This document shows positions 9,230 through 16,980 of a DNA stretch of 59,301 bases, piece by piece. The DNA is from Kineosporia sp. A_224. Its GTDB lineage: Bacteria; Actinomycetota; Actinomycetes; Actinomycetales; Kineosporiaceae. Below the pieces are notes generated by a model. It searched no databases and was not told the origin of the DNA. It saw only the letters and a program-made list of their open reading frames with translations. Where the stretch lies: NCBI RefSeq assembly GCF_002198655.1, contig NZ_MWLN01000191.1:270839-330139 (forward strand). Direction: 5' to 3'. Every line of letters begins with the position of its first letter. The first letter of the stretch is position 1. The position numbers and the translations under genes are program-made.

Positions 9230-10221
9230 GCGAGTGCGGCGAGCGGGATCGGCAGCCAGAACTCGGCGAGCCGCCACGTGATGACGCCGAGGACGGCGTG
9301 CGCGTGCGGCGTCCCGAACCCGACGAGCACGGAGATGAGCGTCGCCTCGACGGTACCCAGGCCGCCGGGGGTCAGCGGCAGGAGGGCGACGAGCCCGGCG
9401 AGCCCGTAGCCGAGCAGCAGACCCTCGAGCCCTTCCGCCGGGCCGAAGGCCCGCAGGAACACCCACAGGGCCGCCGCGTCGAGGAGCCAGTTGGCGCTGG
9501 CCCAGCCGAGTGCGCGGCGCAGGACGGCGCGGTCCGCGCCGAGCGCGGTGAGCCGCTCGGCGAGCCGGCCGACGACGCGGGCCGCGGTGGCCGGCTCGAG
9601 CCGGGGCACCACGTGCGCGCCCCGGCGCGCCCACCCCACGACGACGGCGGGACGGCGCACGAGCCCGACGACGCACACCGCCGCCAGCACGAGGACCGTC
9701 ACCGCGACGCCGTCCACCACGAGGAACGCGGGGGTGTCGCCGCCGCCGGGCAGGGCCAGCGCGACCCCGGCCGTGAACACGACGGCGAGCATCGCCGCTG
9801 CGCCCGCCGTCTGCAGCGCGGCCGCCGTGACGACGTCCGCCGGCGCGAGGCCGGCGACCGTGAGCAGCCGGTAGCGCAGGCCGTTGGACGTCGCACCGCC
9901 GCCGGGGACGAGGTGGCTCAGGCCCAGGGCCGACAGGTCGACCCGCAGCAGGGTCCACAGCGACGGCCGGCCGGCGGCCGGCAGGACGGCGCGGGTCAGG
10001 GCGGAGTAGGCGCCGAGCGACCCCAGCTCCAGCACGATGCCGGCCGCGAGGTACCCGGGCGACACCGAGGAGAGCAGGGCGAGCGCGCTGCGCGCCCCGG
10101 CGAGCTGCGGGAGCACCGCGTACTCCACGACGAGGGCCATGACGAGCAGCAGGCCGCCGCGCCGCAGCCACACCGCGCGTCCGGGCACCGGCCCGTCCAC
10201 GTGCCCTGCCGGTACCGCCAC
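9160..10221 (-). CDS. YbhN/AglD-type flippase-like integral membrane protein (UPF0104)
   Basis: This 353-aa membrane protein has about eight hydrophobic segments and the family signature LVPGGGATSNGLRYRLL and LLPLTPGGLGTVEATLI, typical of the lysylphosphatidylglycerol synthetase-like transmembrane region (UPF0104/YbhN/AglD). Members are linked to lipid or glycolipid translocation; substrate unknown. I chose GTG at 10221 because AGGAG lies five bases upstream on the minus strand; a longer frame to 10272 or 10380 is open but would run into the promoter of the next gene. A TACGCT -10 candidate is at 10277-10282. Its 3' end overlaps mgtA by 70 bp in the opposite direction. Confidence 0.8.
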   Translation of the reverse strand: MAVPAGHVDGPVPGRAVWLRRGGLLLVMALVVEYAVLPQLAGARSALALLSSVSPGYLAAGIVLELGSLGAYSALTRAVLPAAGRPSLWTLLRVDLSALGLSHLVPGGGATSNGLRYRLLTVAGLAPADVVTAAALQTAGAAAMLAVVFTAGVALALPGGGDTPAFLVVDGVAVTVLVLAAVCVVGLVRRPAVVVGWARRGAHVVPRLEPATAARVVGRLAERLTALGADRAVLRRALGWASANWLLDAAALWVFLRAFGPAEGLEGLLLGYGLAGLVALLPLTPGGLGTVEATLISVLVGFGTPHAHAVLGVITWRLAEFWLPIPLAALAYLSLRTGVLRPGALNQAARRRR

Positions 10222-10345
10222 GACTTCTCCTGCGCGCCGACGGATCGAGCGCCGCCGGGTCCGGGACGACACCGTCAGCGTACGGGGGCAGGGGCCGTCA
10301 TGCCGTTCGCCCCCTGGTGGGAGCCGGCGCCCGGGACGAGCATGA

Positions 10346-10383
10346 GGACGCAGGGGCGGGCCGGCCACCGACCTCGGCACCGT
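10346..10383 (+). promoter_or_regulatory. Candidate promoter of hibernation-factor-like gene
   Basis: The stretch ending GACCTCGGCACCGTG resembles the mgtA promoter GACCTCGGTACCGTG almost base for base, and the bases just upstream (GACG..GGGGC..GGC) also agree between the two. A GGAC half-site lies at 10346-10349, about 30 bases before the -10-like CACCGT (10378-10383). This -10 is a poorer match than its mgtA counterpart, so the call is tentative. Confidence 0.35.
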
Positions 10384-10421
10384 GCTCGACCCGCACCACG
10401 ACGCTCCAGGAGATGACCGTC

Positions 10422-10766
10422 ATGAGCTCCACCCGAGGTCAGGCCACGATCGCAGGATGCCTGCGGGTCGCCGACGGCTTCACCCAGGACGAGTGGCCGG
10501 GCATCGTCGACCGGCTCGCCGCTCTGGACGACAACCTCGCGTCGTACCCGGCGGACGGGACACAGCTCGACCTGTCGGTGCGCGACCGCGAACGCCCGGG
10601 CCAGAAGATGACCCTCGAGTGCTGGATCGCCGGCCGCACCCGGCTCGTCGCGACCTCGACGTCGCCGTCCGGCGACGTCGGCTCCGCGCTGGTCGAGGTC
10701 CGCACCGAGCTGCGCCGCCAGCTCGAGGACGCGAAGTCCCGGATCGAGGACCGACGGCACGGGTAG
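10422..10766 (+). CDS. HPF/RaiA-like ribosome hibernation domain protein
   Basis: This 114-aa cytoplasmic protein resembles the single-domain ribosome-hibernation (HPF/RaiA, sigma-54 modulation) fold: an N-terminal helix (TQDEWPGIVDRLAALDDNL), two strands with QLDLSVRDRERPGQKMTLEC and AGRTRLVATSTS, and a C-terminal helix VEVRTELRRQLEDAKSR. Family members bind the 30S subunit and silence ribosomes in stationary phase or hypoxia. Of two nearby ATGs, 10422 is chosen because CAGGAG lies nine bases upstream, whereas it abuts the ATG at 10413. The stop codon TAG is also the first three bases of the next promoter's -10 box TAGCCT. The match is divergent, so the role is an inference. Confidence 0.6.
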   Translation: MSSTRGQATIAGCLRVADGFTQDEWPGIVDRLAALDDNLASYPADGTQLDLSVRDRERPGQKMTLECWIAGRTRLVATSTSPSGDVGSALVEVRTELRRQLEDAKSRIEDRRHG

Positions 10767-10796
10767 CCTCGCGGTGTTGCCCCGGACCCAGGTGAC
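10727..10796 (+). promoter_or_regulatory. Promoter with GGAC-N5-GTCC site and 18-nt leader motif
   Basis: GGACGCGAAGTCC (10727-10739) lies inside the end of the preceding gene with its centre 31 bases upstream of the -10 box TAGCCT (10764-10769). Nine bases after the -10 box starts GCCCCGGACCCAGGTGAC (10779-10796), identical in 17 of 18 positions to the element in the mgtA leader. The start codon of the following gene is 44 bases downstream. Confidence 0.6.
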
Positions 10797-10840
10797 CGGT
10801 CGTCCCCGTCGTCGACACCGATCTACCGGACAGGGTCCCC

Positions 10841-11398
10841 ATGACCAGCAACGCATCCTCAGATCCCTCGTTCCCGGGCACCGCGCGGCTCCCGGCGCCG
10901 GGCCTGCTCGCCCGCGCCGGGGAACGCCTGCGCTCGGTGGTGCCGGCCCTGGCCAGGCGCCCCCTCGCGCAGGACGCCTCGCTCCCCGTCCCCGCTGACG
11001 CACCGCCGCTGTGGGACAGCCCGCACTGGGCCTGGAGCCCCGACGTGCAGGACCGGATGCGCGCCGCGGTGCAGCGCGCATCGGTGGGCGAGGTGGTCTC
11101 CTACGGCGACACCATGCTCACGCCCGGCAACATGCTCGTCACCGTCGACCTCACCGTGGCACCCGTCGTCAGCCCGAGCGGGGTGAGCGAGATCGTGTGC
11201 TCCGTCGTCGATCACGACCACGAGGACCGCACCCTCACCCTGCGGACGTCCGGCGCGGGCTCCGGGCTGCACCGCGGTGCAGCAGCCGCCCCGGCCTCGG
11301 TGTTCGGCGGTGATGCCGAGCATGACGAGCTGCGACCCGGCCCGCCCCCACGGCACCGGGCCTCGCAGAACGACGCCGCGTCCGTGTGGCAGCTCTGA
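10841..11398 (+). CDS. Uncharacterised protein with C-terminal half of a PAS fold
   Basis: This 185-aa protein is not recognised as a whole. Residues about 65-135 read like the second half of a PAS domain as found in actinobacterial sensory proteins: VQRASVGEVVSYGDTML, then a strand pair VTVDLTVAPVVSPSG and SEIVCSVVDHDHEDRTL. The N-terminal PAS half is missing, replaced by a basic, proline-rich leader; the C-terminal 45 residues are low-complexity. There is no signal peptide or membrane segment. The gene has its own promoter of the island type and precedes the DUF1269-like gene by 49 bases. It may be a PAS remnant recruited as a small cytoplasmic protein, or decaying. Confidence 0.5.
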   Translation: MTSNASSDPSFPGTARLPAPGLLARAGERLRSVVPALARRPLAQDASLPVPADAPPLWDSPHWAWSPDVQDRMRAAVQRASVGEVVSYGDTMLTPGNMLVTVDLTVAPVVSPSGVSEIVCSVVDHDHEDRTLTLRTSGAGSGLHRGAAAAPASVFGGDAEHDELRPGPPPRHRASQNDAASVWQL

Positions 11399-11446
11399 CC
11401 CTCCGGTCCGACCACGACCGTTCCGCACCTCCTGAAGGAGAACGAC

Positions 11447-12037
11447 ATGACAGACGTCATCGCCGGCCCGCCCGCCACCTCCCCGCGCGAACCGACCGCG
11501 CTGCCTGCGGCCCCCGACGCCGTGGTCGCCGTCTACGCGACCGAGGCCGACCTGACCGCGGCCGTCCGCCTCCTCGAGCACGAGCGCTACGACATGTCGA
11601 CCATCTCCGTGCTCGGCAAGGGGATGAGCGAGGAGCGGCACGTCGTGGGCTTCGAGACGGCGGGCGGGCGGACCACGCGCTGGGCCTCCTGGGGCGGGCT
11701 GTGGGGCTGGCTCTTCGGCGCCCTGGTCTTCGTCCCCGGCGTCGGTCACATCGCCGTCGGCGGCTACCTGCTCTTCATGCTGACCACCGCAGGGATCGGT
11801 GCCGTCGGCGGCGCCCTCGGCGGCGCGCTGTCGAGCACCGGGATCCCGGCCGACGGCATCCCTGTCTACGAGGCCGACCTGCGCGCGGAGCACTTCCTCC
11901 TCATCGCCCACGGCACCCCGGGCGACGTGCTCCGGGCGCGCGACCTGCTCGACCGCACCCCGCACGAGCGGATCGACCACCACCGGGTCGTCGACCTCGA
12001 CACCGTCGAGGCGACCACGCCGCCCGTCGCCCCCTGA
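11447..12037 (+). CDS. DUF1269-like / general stress protein 17M-like membrane protein
   Basis: This 196-aa protein has an N-terminal soluble half with AVYATEADLTAAVRLLEHER and MSTISVLGKGMSEERHVVGF, then a glycine-rich membrane hairpin (WASWGGLWGWLFGALVFVPG and a second segment ending at GALGGALSS), then a C-terminal soluble half with IPVYEADLRAEHFLLIAHG. This order matches bacterial general-stress proteins of the 17M/DUF1269 type, of unknown biochemical role. ATG has an excellent AAGGAG site. It follows the PAS-remnant gene closely and is followed 20 bases later by a very stable hairpin. Location in the membrane is likely. Confidence 0.7.
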   Translation: MTDVIAGPPATSPREPTALPAAPDAVVAVYATEADLTAAVRLLEHERYDMSTISVLGKGMSEERHVVGFETAGGRTTRWASWGGLWGWLFGALVFVPGVGHIAVGGYLLFMLTTAGIGAVGGALGGALSSTGIPADGIPVYEADLRAEHFLLIAHGTPGDVLRARDLLDRTPHERIDHHRVVDLDTVEATTPPVAP

Positions 12038-12056
12038 CCCCGACCGGCCCCGCGGC

Positions 12057-12111
12057 GATGCTGCGGTACCCCGGGCGCTCCGACGCGGGCCGCCCGGGGT
12101 ACCGCAGCATC
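12057..12111. terminator. Perfect 21-bp stem hairpin between stress gene and CDF transporter
   Basis: Bases 12057-12077 are an exact inverted copy of 12091-12111, with a 13-base loop. It begins 20 bases after the stop codon of the DUF1269-like gene and has no following T-run on either strand. The first candidate ATG of the CDF gene (12058) lies inside the left arm, so the hairpin could both attenuate transcription and hide that start. It would act as a terminator/attenuator or RNA stability element. Confidence 0.65.
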
Positions 12112-13101
12112 CGCGTGGGCCTCTACGTCGCCGTCGCGCAGACCGCGGCGGTGGCCGCCGCGGCTGCCGTGACGCGGTCCGCGTCGCTCACCACGCAGAC
12201 CGCCACCAGCCTGGCCGACGTGGCCGGCAGCGTCTTCCTGCTCATCGGCGTCATCAGCAGCGGGAGGGCCGCAGACGACCGGCACCCGCTCGGCTACGGC
12301 CGGGAGCGGTTCTTCTGGTCCCTGCTCACCGCGGTCGGGGTGTTCGTCGGCGGCTTCGGGGTCGCGGCCGCCGAGACCGTCCACGCCGTGCTGCATCCCC
12401 ATGCCACAGGGTCGTACCCGGTCGGGTACGCGGTGCTCGCGGTCATGACGGCCCTGGACGGCGTGGCCCTCGCCGTGGGGCTGCGGCCCCTGCTGCGACA
12501 GGCCGCGCAGCGGAACCTCACCGTCACGCAGATGCTCTGGCGCGGAACGGATCCGGCCGTGACGACCGTGATCCTCACGAGCGCGGCGGGCCTCGTGGGT
12601 GCCGTCGTCGCGGCGGTCGGGCTGGCGGTCACCGAGCTCACCGGACGACCCCTGGCCGACGCGGCCGCGAGCGCGGTCATCGGGCTCGTCCTGCTGGCGA
12701 CGTCCGTCGTGCTGCTGCACACCAACCGGGAGCTGCTCACCGGCCGGGGCCTGCCGGCCGGCGAGGTCACCCGGATGCAGGCGGTCGTGCTGGCCCGGCC
12801 GGGCGTCGTCGCCGTCCCGGACCTGTTCGCGATGGTGGTCGGCCCGGCCACGCTCATCGTCGACGGCGACGTCGTCTTCGAGGACGCGCTCGACGTCCCG
12901 GACGTCGAGGCCGCCATCGTCGACGCGGCGCAGGCGCTGCGCGCCACCTGGCCCGCCGTCGCCTACGTCTACCTCAACCCGGTCGCCGCGGCCCGGCCCC
13001 GCCGGCACCCGGCCCGGCGGCCCGGGGAGCGCGACGGCGATCCAGGGGTAGCGTCGCAGCGGAGGGACGGCACCGTGCCCAGCTCCGAGGGAGCCGTCGC
13101 C
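12058..13101 (+). CDS. Cation diffusion facilitator (CDF) family transporter, no in-frame stop
   Basis: This protein of about 340 aa resembles CDF metal/H+ antiporters: five to six membrane segments, SLADVAGSVFLLIG, DDRHPLGYGRERFFW after the second segment, ADAAASAVIGLVLL in the fifth, and a C-terminal cytoplasmic domain ending at YVYLNPVA. The substrate could be Zn2+, Mn2+ or Fe2+. Start is uncertain: ATG 12058 lies inside a 21-bp hairpin; GTG 12115 just downstream of it would remove 19 residues. The normal C-terminus is reached near 12990, but no stop follows in this frame and the reading frame runs straight into phosphoketolase (stop at 15540). A TAG one frame over (13049) coincides with the xfp -10 box and is probably the ancestral stop. 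Confidence 0.75.
13049..13054 (+). promoter_or_regulatory. Candidate -10 box for phosphoketolase
   Basis: GGGGTAGCGT, with hexamer TAGCGT, sits 48 bases before the phosphoketolase ATG. It resembles other -10 boxes in the island (GGGTAGCCT at 10764). As in the hibernation-factor gene, the TAG of the hexamer would be the stop codon of the upstream gene if the frame were one base different. No clear -35 match is seen. Confidence 0.4.
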
Positions 13102-15540
13102 ATGACCGCACCGAGCACGCTGTCCCTCCGCCCGCAGACCGATCTGGTCGACCGGCTCGCCCACCCCACGCAGGACGACGTCGCCGTCGTCGACGCCTGG
13201 TGGCGGGCGAACAACTACCTGACCGTCGGCCAGATCTACCTGATGGCGAACGCGATGCTGCGCGAGCCGGTGGCCACCGAGCACATCAAGCCCCGGCTCC
13301 TCGGGCACTGGGGCACCAGCCCCGGTCTGTCGTTCGTCTACGCGCACGCGTCGCGGCTCGTCCGCGAGACCGGCCAGCGGATGATCTACCTGGCCGGCCC
13401 CGGCCACGGCGGCCCCGCGCTCGTCGCCGCCGGGTACCTCGAGGGCACGTACAGCGAGATCTACCCCGAGGTCGGCCAGGACGAGGCGGGCCTGCTGCGG
13501 CTGTTCCGGCAGTTCTCCGCCCCCGGCGGCATCCCCAGCCACGTGTCGGTGACGACCCCCGGGTCGATCCACGAGGGCGGCGAGCTGGGGTACGTGCTCG
13601 TCCACGCGTTCGGGGCGGTGATGGACGACCCCGACCTCGTCGCGCTGGCCGTCGTCGGCGACGGCGAGGCCGAGACCGGCCCGCTCGAAGGCTCCTGGAA
13701 GGGCGTGTCCTTCCTCAACCCGGAGCGGGACGGCGCTGTGCTGCCGGTGCTCCACCTCAACGCCGCCAAGATCTCCGGCCCGACCGTGCTCGGCCGCAAG
13801 GACCCGGCCGAGGTCCGGGAGATCTTCCACGGGCACGGCTACGAGGTCATCGAGGTCGAGGGCGAGGAGGTGCCGGGGATGCACCTGCGCTTCGCCGCCG
13901 CCCTGGCCCGGGCCTGGGCCGGGATCCGGACGATCCAGGCCGACGCCCGCGAGGGCCGCTGGGACGGCACCCGGCCGCGCTGGCCGATGATCGTGCTGCG
14001 CAGCCCCAAGGGGTGGACCGGCCCGGACGTCGTCGACGGTGTGCAGGTGCGGGGCACCTGGCGCGCCCACCAGGTACCGCTGGCCAACGTGCGCGGAAAC
14101 CCCGAGCACCTGCGCATGCTCGAGGCGTGGATGCGGTCGTACCGGCCCGAGGAGCTGTTCGACGCCACCGGGGCACCGACCGCGATCGTGCAGCGGGCAA
14201 ACCCGTCCGGCGACCTGCGGATGAGCGCCGCCCCGGCCGCGAACGGCGGGCTCACCACCGTCGACCTCGACCTGCCGGACTTCCGCGACTACGCGGTCGA
14301 CGTGCCGGAACCGGCCCGCGTCCGCGCCGAGTCCACGCGCAAGCTCGGCGAGATGATGCGTGACACCTACCGTCGCAACCCGCACTCGTTCCGGCTGTTC
14401 TGCCCGGACGAGACGAACAGCAACCGCCTCGGCGCGGTCTTCGAGGCCTCCGACCGGGCCTTCGCGGAACGGGTGGCGGACATCGACGTCTCGATCTCCC
14501 GCGACGGCCGGGTCATGGAGGTGCTCTCCGAGCACAACTGCCACGGCTGGCTGGAGGGCTACACGCTCACCGGCCGGCACGGCTGGTTCGCGACCTACGA
14601 GGCGTTCGCGATGGTCAGCGCCTCGCAGACGATCCAGCACGGCAAGTGGCTCCAGGAGGCGGACAAGCTGCCGTGGCGGGCCGCCGTCCCCAGCCTGAAC
14701 GTCCTGCTCACCTCGACCGCCTGGCGCAACGACCACAACGGGTTCAGCCACCAGGGGCCGGGCCTGATCCAGAACGTCATCACCGCGCGCGGCAACATCG
14801 GCCGGGTCTACCTGCCGCCGGACTCCAACTGCCTCATGTCCGTGGCGGACCACTGCATGCGGTCCCGCTCCTACGTCAACCTCGTCGTCATCGACAAGCA
14901 GCCCCAGCTGCAGTGGCTGTCGATGGAGGAGGCCGTCGCCCACTGCACGCAGGGGGCCGGCGTCTGGGACTGGGCCGGCACGGACGACGGCAGCGCCGAC
15001 CCGGACATCGTGCTCGCCTGCGCCGGCGACGTCGTCACGATGGAGACGGTCGCGGCGGCGGACATCCTGCGCCAGCACCTGCCGCACTTCCGCACCCGCG
15101 TCGTCAACGTCGTCGACCTCATGACGCTCCCGCGGCGCAAGGACCACCCGCACGGGATGGACGAGACGCTGTTCAAGGAGCTCTTCACCGACCACGTCGA
15201 CGTCGTCTTCGCCTTCCACGGCTACCCGGGCGCGGTCCACCAGCTCGTCCACGGCCGGCCGGACGCCGACCGGTTCCGGGTCCGCGGGTTCATCGAGGAG
15301 GGCACCACGACGACACCGTTCGACATGGTCGTGCTCAACCGGGTGTCCCGCTACCACCTCGTCATGGACGCCCTGAACAACGCCCGGCGCACCCCGCCCG
15401 GGGCGAGCGAGCTCATGGCGTACTGCCGGGCCCGGCTCGCCGAGCACGAGGCGTACGTCGTCGAGCACCTCGAGGACCTGCCCGACATCCGGGACTGGGT
15501 GCTCGGCGACCCGACGCCGGCGGCCGGTCCGGCCGCCTGA
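13102..15540 (+). CDS. xfp: Xylulose-5-phosphate/fructose-6-phosphate phosphoketolase
   Basis: This 812-aa cytoplasmic thiamine diphosphate enzyme cleaves xylulose 5-phosphate (and usually fructose 6-phosphate) to acetyl phosphate plus a sugar phosphate. It shows NYLTVGQIYLM, HWGTSPGLSFVYAH, MIYLAGPGHGGPALVAAGYL, the ThDP/Mg motif GDGEAETGPLEGSWKG and LTSTAWRNDHNGFSHQGPG, all standard for Xfp, and full family length. ATG at 13102 is preceded by GAGGGAG. Upstream the same frame is open through the CDF gene, so a 1160-aa CDF-Xfp fusion is formally possible. The C-terminus ends 3 bp before the convergent WS/DGAT gene. Acetyl phosphate from Xfp would give ATP and acetyl-CoA under low-oxygen conditions. 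Confidence 0.95.
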   Translation: MTAPSTLSLRPQTDLVDRLAHPTQDDVAVVDAWWRANNYLTVGQIYLMANAMLREPVATEHIKPRLLGHWGTSPGLSFVYAHASRLVRETGQRMIYLAGPGHGGPALVAAGYLEGTYSEIYPEVGQDEAGLLRLFRQFSAPGGIPSHVSVTTPGSIHEGGELGYVLVHAFGAVMDDPDLVALAVVGDGEAETGPLEGSWKGVSFLNPERDGAVLPVLHLNAAKISGPTVLGRKDPAEVREIFHGHGYEVIEVEGEEVPGMHLRFAAALARAWAGIRTIQADAREGRWDGTRPRWPMIVLRSPKGWTGPDVVDGVQVRGTWRAHQVPLANVRGNPEHLRMLEAWMRSYRPEELFDATGAPTAIVQRANPSGDLRMSAAPAANGGLTTVDLDLPDFRDYAVDVPEPARVRAESTRKLGEMMRDTYRRNPHSFRLFCPDETNSNRLGAVFEASDRAFAERVADIDVSISRDGRVMEVLSEHNCHGWLEGYTLTGRHGWFATYEAFAMVSASQTIQHGKWLQEADKLPWRAAVPSLNVLLTSTAWRNDHNGFSHQGPGLIQNVITARGNIGRVYLPPDSNCLMSVADHCMRSRSYVNLVVIDKQPQLQWLSMEEAVAHCTQGAGVWDWAGTDDGSADPDIVLACAGDVVTMETVAAADILRQHLPHFRTRVVNVVDLMTLPRRKDHPHGMDETLFKELFTDHVDVVFAFHGYPGAVHQLVHGRPDADRFRVRGFIEEGTTTTPFDMVVLNRVSRYHLVMDALNNARRTPPGASELMAYCRARLAEHEAYVVEHLEDLPDIRDWVLGDPTPAAGPAA

Positions 15541-15543
15541 GGC

Positions 15544-16980
15544 TCAGCCGGCCTCCCGGTCCACGGTGTCGCGGAGCAGGGCGTGCAGCTCGTCGCCGAG
15601 CCAGGCGGCGAGCTGCTCGACGTCCGGCACGAGCGTGGGGCAGCCGAGCAGGCCGAAGCAGATCCGGTCCCGGTAGCTCATGGCCGTGATGTTCAGGCCC
15701 TGACCGTCGATGATCGAGGACGCCGGGTAGTACCCGACGAGCTCCGCGCCCGCGTAGTACAGCGTCTCCCGCGGTCCGGGGACGTTGGACACGAACAGGT
15801 TGAACGGGTTGATCCGCTCCATGAGCCGCCAGTGCGCCCAGAGCCGCCAGCCGGGGTCGGCGACCAGGGGGAGCGCCAGCCCGCTCAGCTCGCCGAGCAT
15901 CGTCGGCGGGAACGTCGCCATCTCGGCCTTGCCGGCACGCATCGCCGACGCCGTCGCGAGGAGGCGGTCGAGCGGCGTGCCGACGTTCGTGGGCAGCCCG
16001 GTGAGGATGACGGACAGCTGGTTGCCGGTCGGACCGCCCGGCGCGCCGCTGCGCAGGGACACCGGGATCGCGGCGACGAGCGGGTCGTCCGGCAGCGCGT
16101 CGTGCGCCAGCAGCCAGCGCCGCAGCGCCCCGGCGCACACCGCGAGGACGACGTCGTTGACCGTGAGGCCCGCGAACTCCTTGACCCGCTTGACGTCGGC
16201 GAGCGACAGGTCCGCGAAGGCCCACGCCCGGTCGGCCGAGATCGAGGCGTTGAAGGGAGTGTGCGGGGCGCGCAGGCCCCCGTACGGGAGCACGGCCTCC
16301 GGTGCGAGGACCCGCTCCAGCACGGGGACCCGGGCGGCCCCTGCGGCGACGAGGCCCGGGACCGACACGAGCAGGCCCAACGACACGCGGGCCACCCGGG
16401 CCGGCTGCCGCAGCAGCGAGAGCAGGCTGCGGACGACCAGCGAGGAGTCCCGGGGGACCTCGTCAGGCGGCGGGTCGCCGTCGGCCGGCGCGACGACACG
16501 GCCGGACGCCGTGCCGTCGAGCAGGGCCGTGAGCACGTCGTCGCCGGAGACGCCGTCCATCGAGGCGTGGTGGACCTTGGAGTAGACCGCGACCCGGCCG
16601 CCGCGCAGCCCGGTGACGAGGTAGAGCTCCCAGAGCGGCCGGGACCGGTCGAGCGGCTGGGCGTGCAGGCGGGCGACCGTCGTGGCGAGCTCGTGGTCGC
16701 CCCCGGGCCGGGGCAGCCGGACCTGGCGCACATGGTGCTTCAGCACCGGCTCGTCGTCGACCCAGTACGGCTGGTCGAGCCCGAGCGGGACGAACCTCAG
16801 GGACCGTCGGAGCAGCGGCAGCAGGTGCAGCCGGGACGCGACGTGCGCGGTGAGCCGCGCACGCGTCAGGGGCCGGGGCGCCGTCGAGGGGTCGAGGACG
16901 CACACGCTGCCGACGTGCCCGTTCACCTCGGGGGACTCCATGGCGAGGAAGAGCGCGTCGAGGCCGGTCAGCTGTTGCAC
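15544..16980 (-). CDS. Wax ester synthase / diacylglycerol acyltransferase (WS/DGAT)
   Basis: This 478-aa enzyme joins fatty acyl-CoA to long-chain alcohols or diacylglycerol to make storage lipid. It starts LTGLDALFLAMESPEVNGHV, has the active-site HHASMDG about one third in, the ND motif TVNDVVLAVCAGALRRWL, and NPFNLFVSNVPGPRETLYY near the C-terminus, all typical of Tgs/WS-DGAT proteins. The GTG start at 16980 lies 13 bases inside the end of the acyl-CoA ligase gene, so the two are translationally coupled and the ligase probably supplies acyl-CoA. Members of this family are induced in mycobacterial dormancy, consistent with the island's other genes. Confidence 0.93.
   Translation of the reverse strand: MQQLTGLDALFLAMESPEVNGHVGSVCVLDPSTAPRPLTRARLTAHVASRLHLLPLLRRSLRFVPLGLDQPYWVDDEPVLKHHVRQVRLPRPGGDHELATTVARLHAQPLDRSRPLWELYLVTGLRGGRVAVYSKVHHASMDGVSGDDVLTALLDGTASGRVVAPADGDPPPDEVPRDSSLVVRSLLSLLRQPARVARVSLGLLVSVPGLVAAGAARVPVLERVLAPEAVLPYGGLRAPHTPFNASISADRAWAFADLSLADVKRVKEFAGLTVNDVVLAVCAGALRRWLLAHDALPDDPLVAAIPVSLRSGAPGGPTGNQLSVILTGLPTNVGTPLDRLLATASAMRAGKAEMATFPPTMLGELSGLALPLVADPGWRLWAHWRLMERINPFNLFVSNVPGPRETLYYAGAELVGYYPASSIIDGQGLNITAMSYRDRICFGLLGCPTLVPDVEQLAAWLGDELHALLRDTVDREAG

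Noticed and set aside
12057-12111. Standard rho-independent terminator
   Set aside because: The stem is ideal but there is no T-run on either side, and a gene start lies inside it. Kept as hairpin with uncertain role.
11866-15468. 1200-aa open frame antisense to CDF and xfp
   Set aside because: A GC-skew shadow of the true plus-strand genes, with Arg/Asp/Val-rich repetitive text and no domain.
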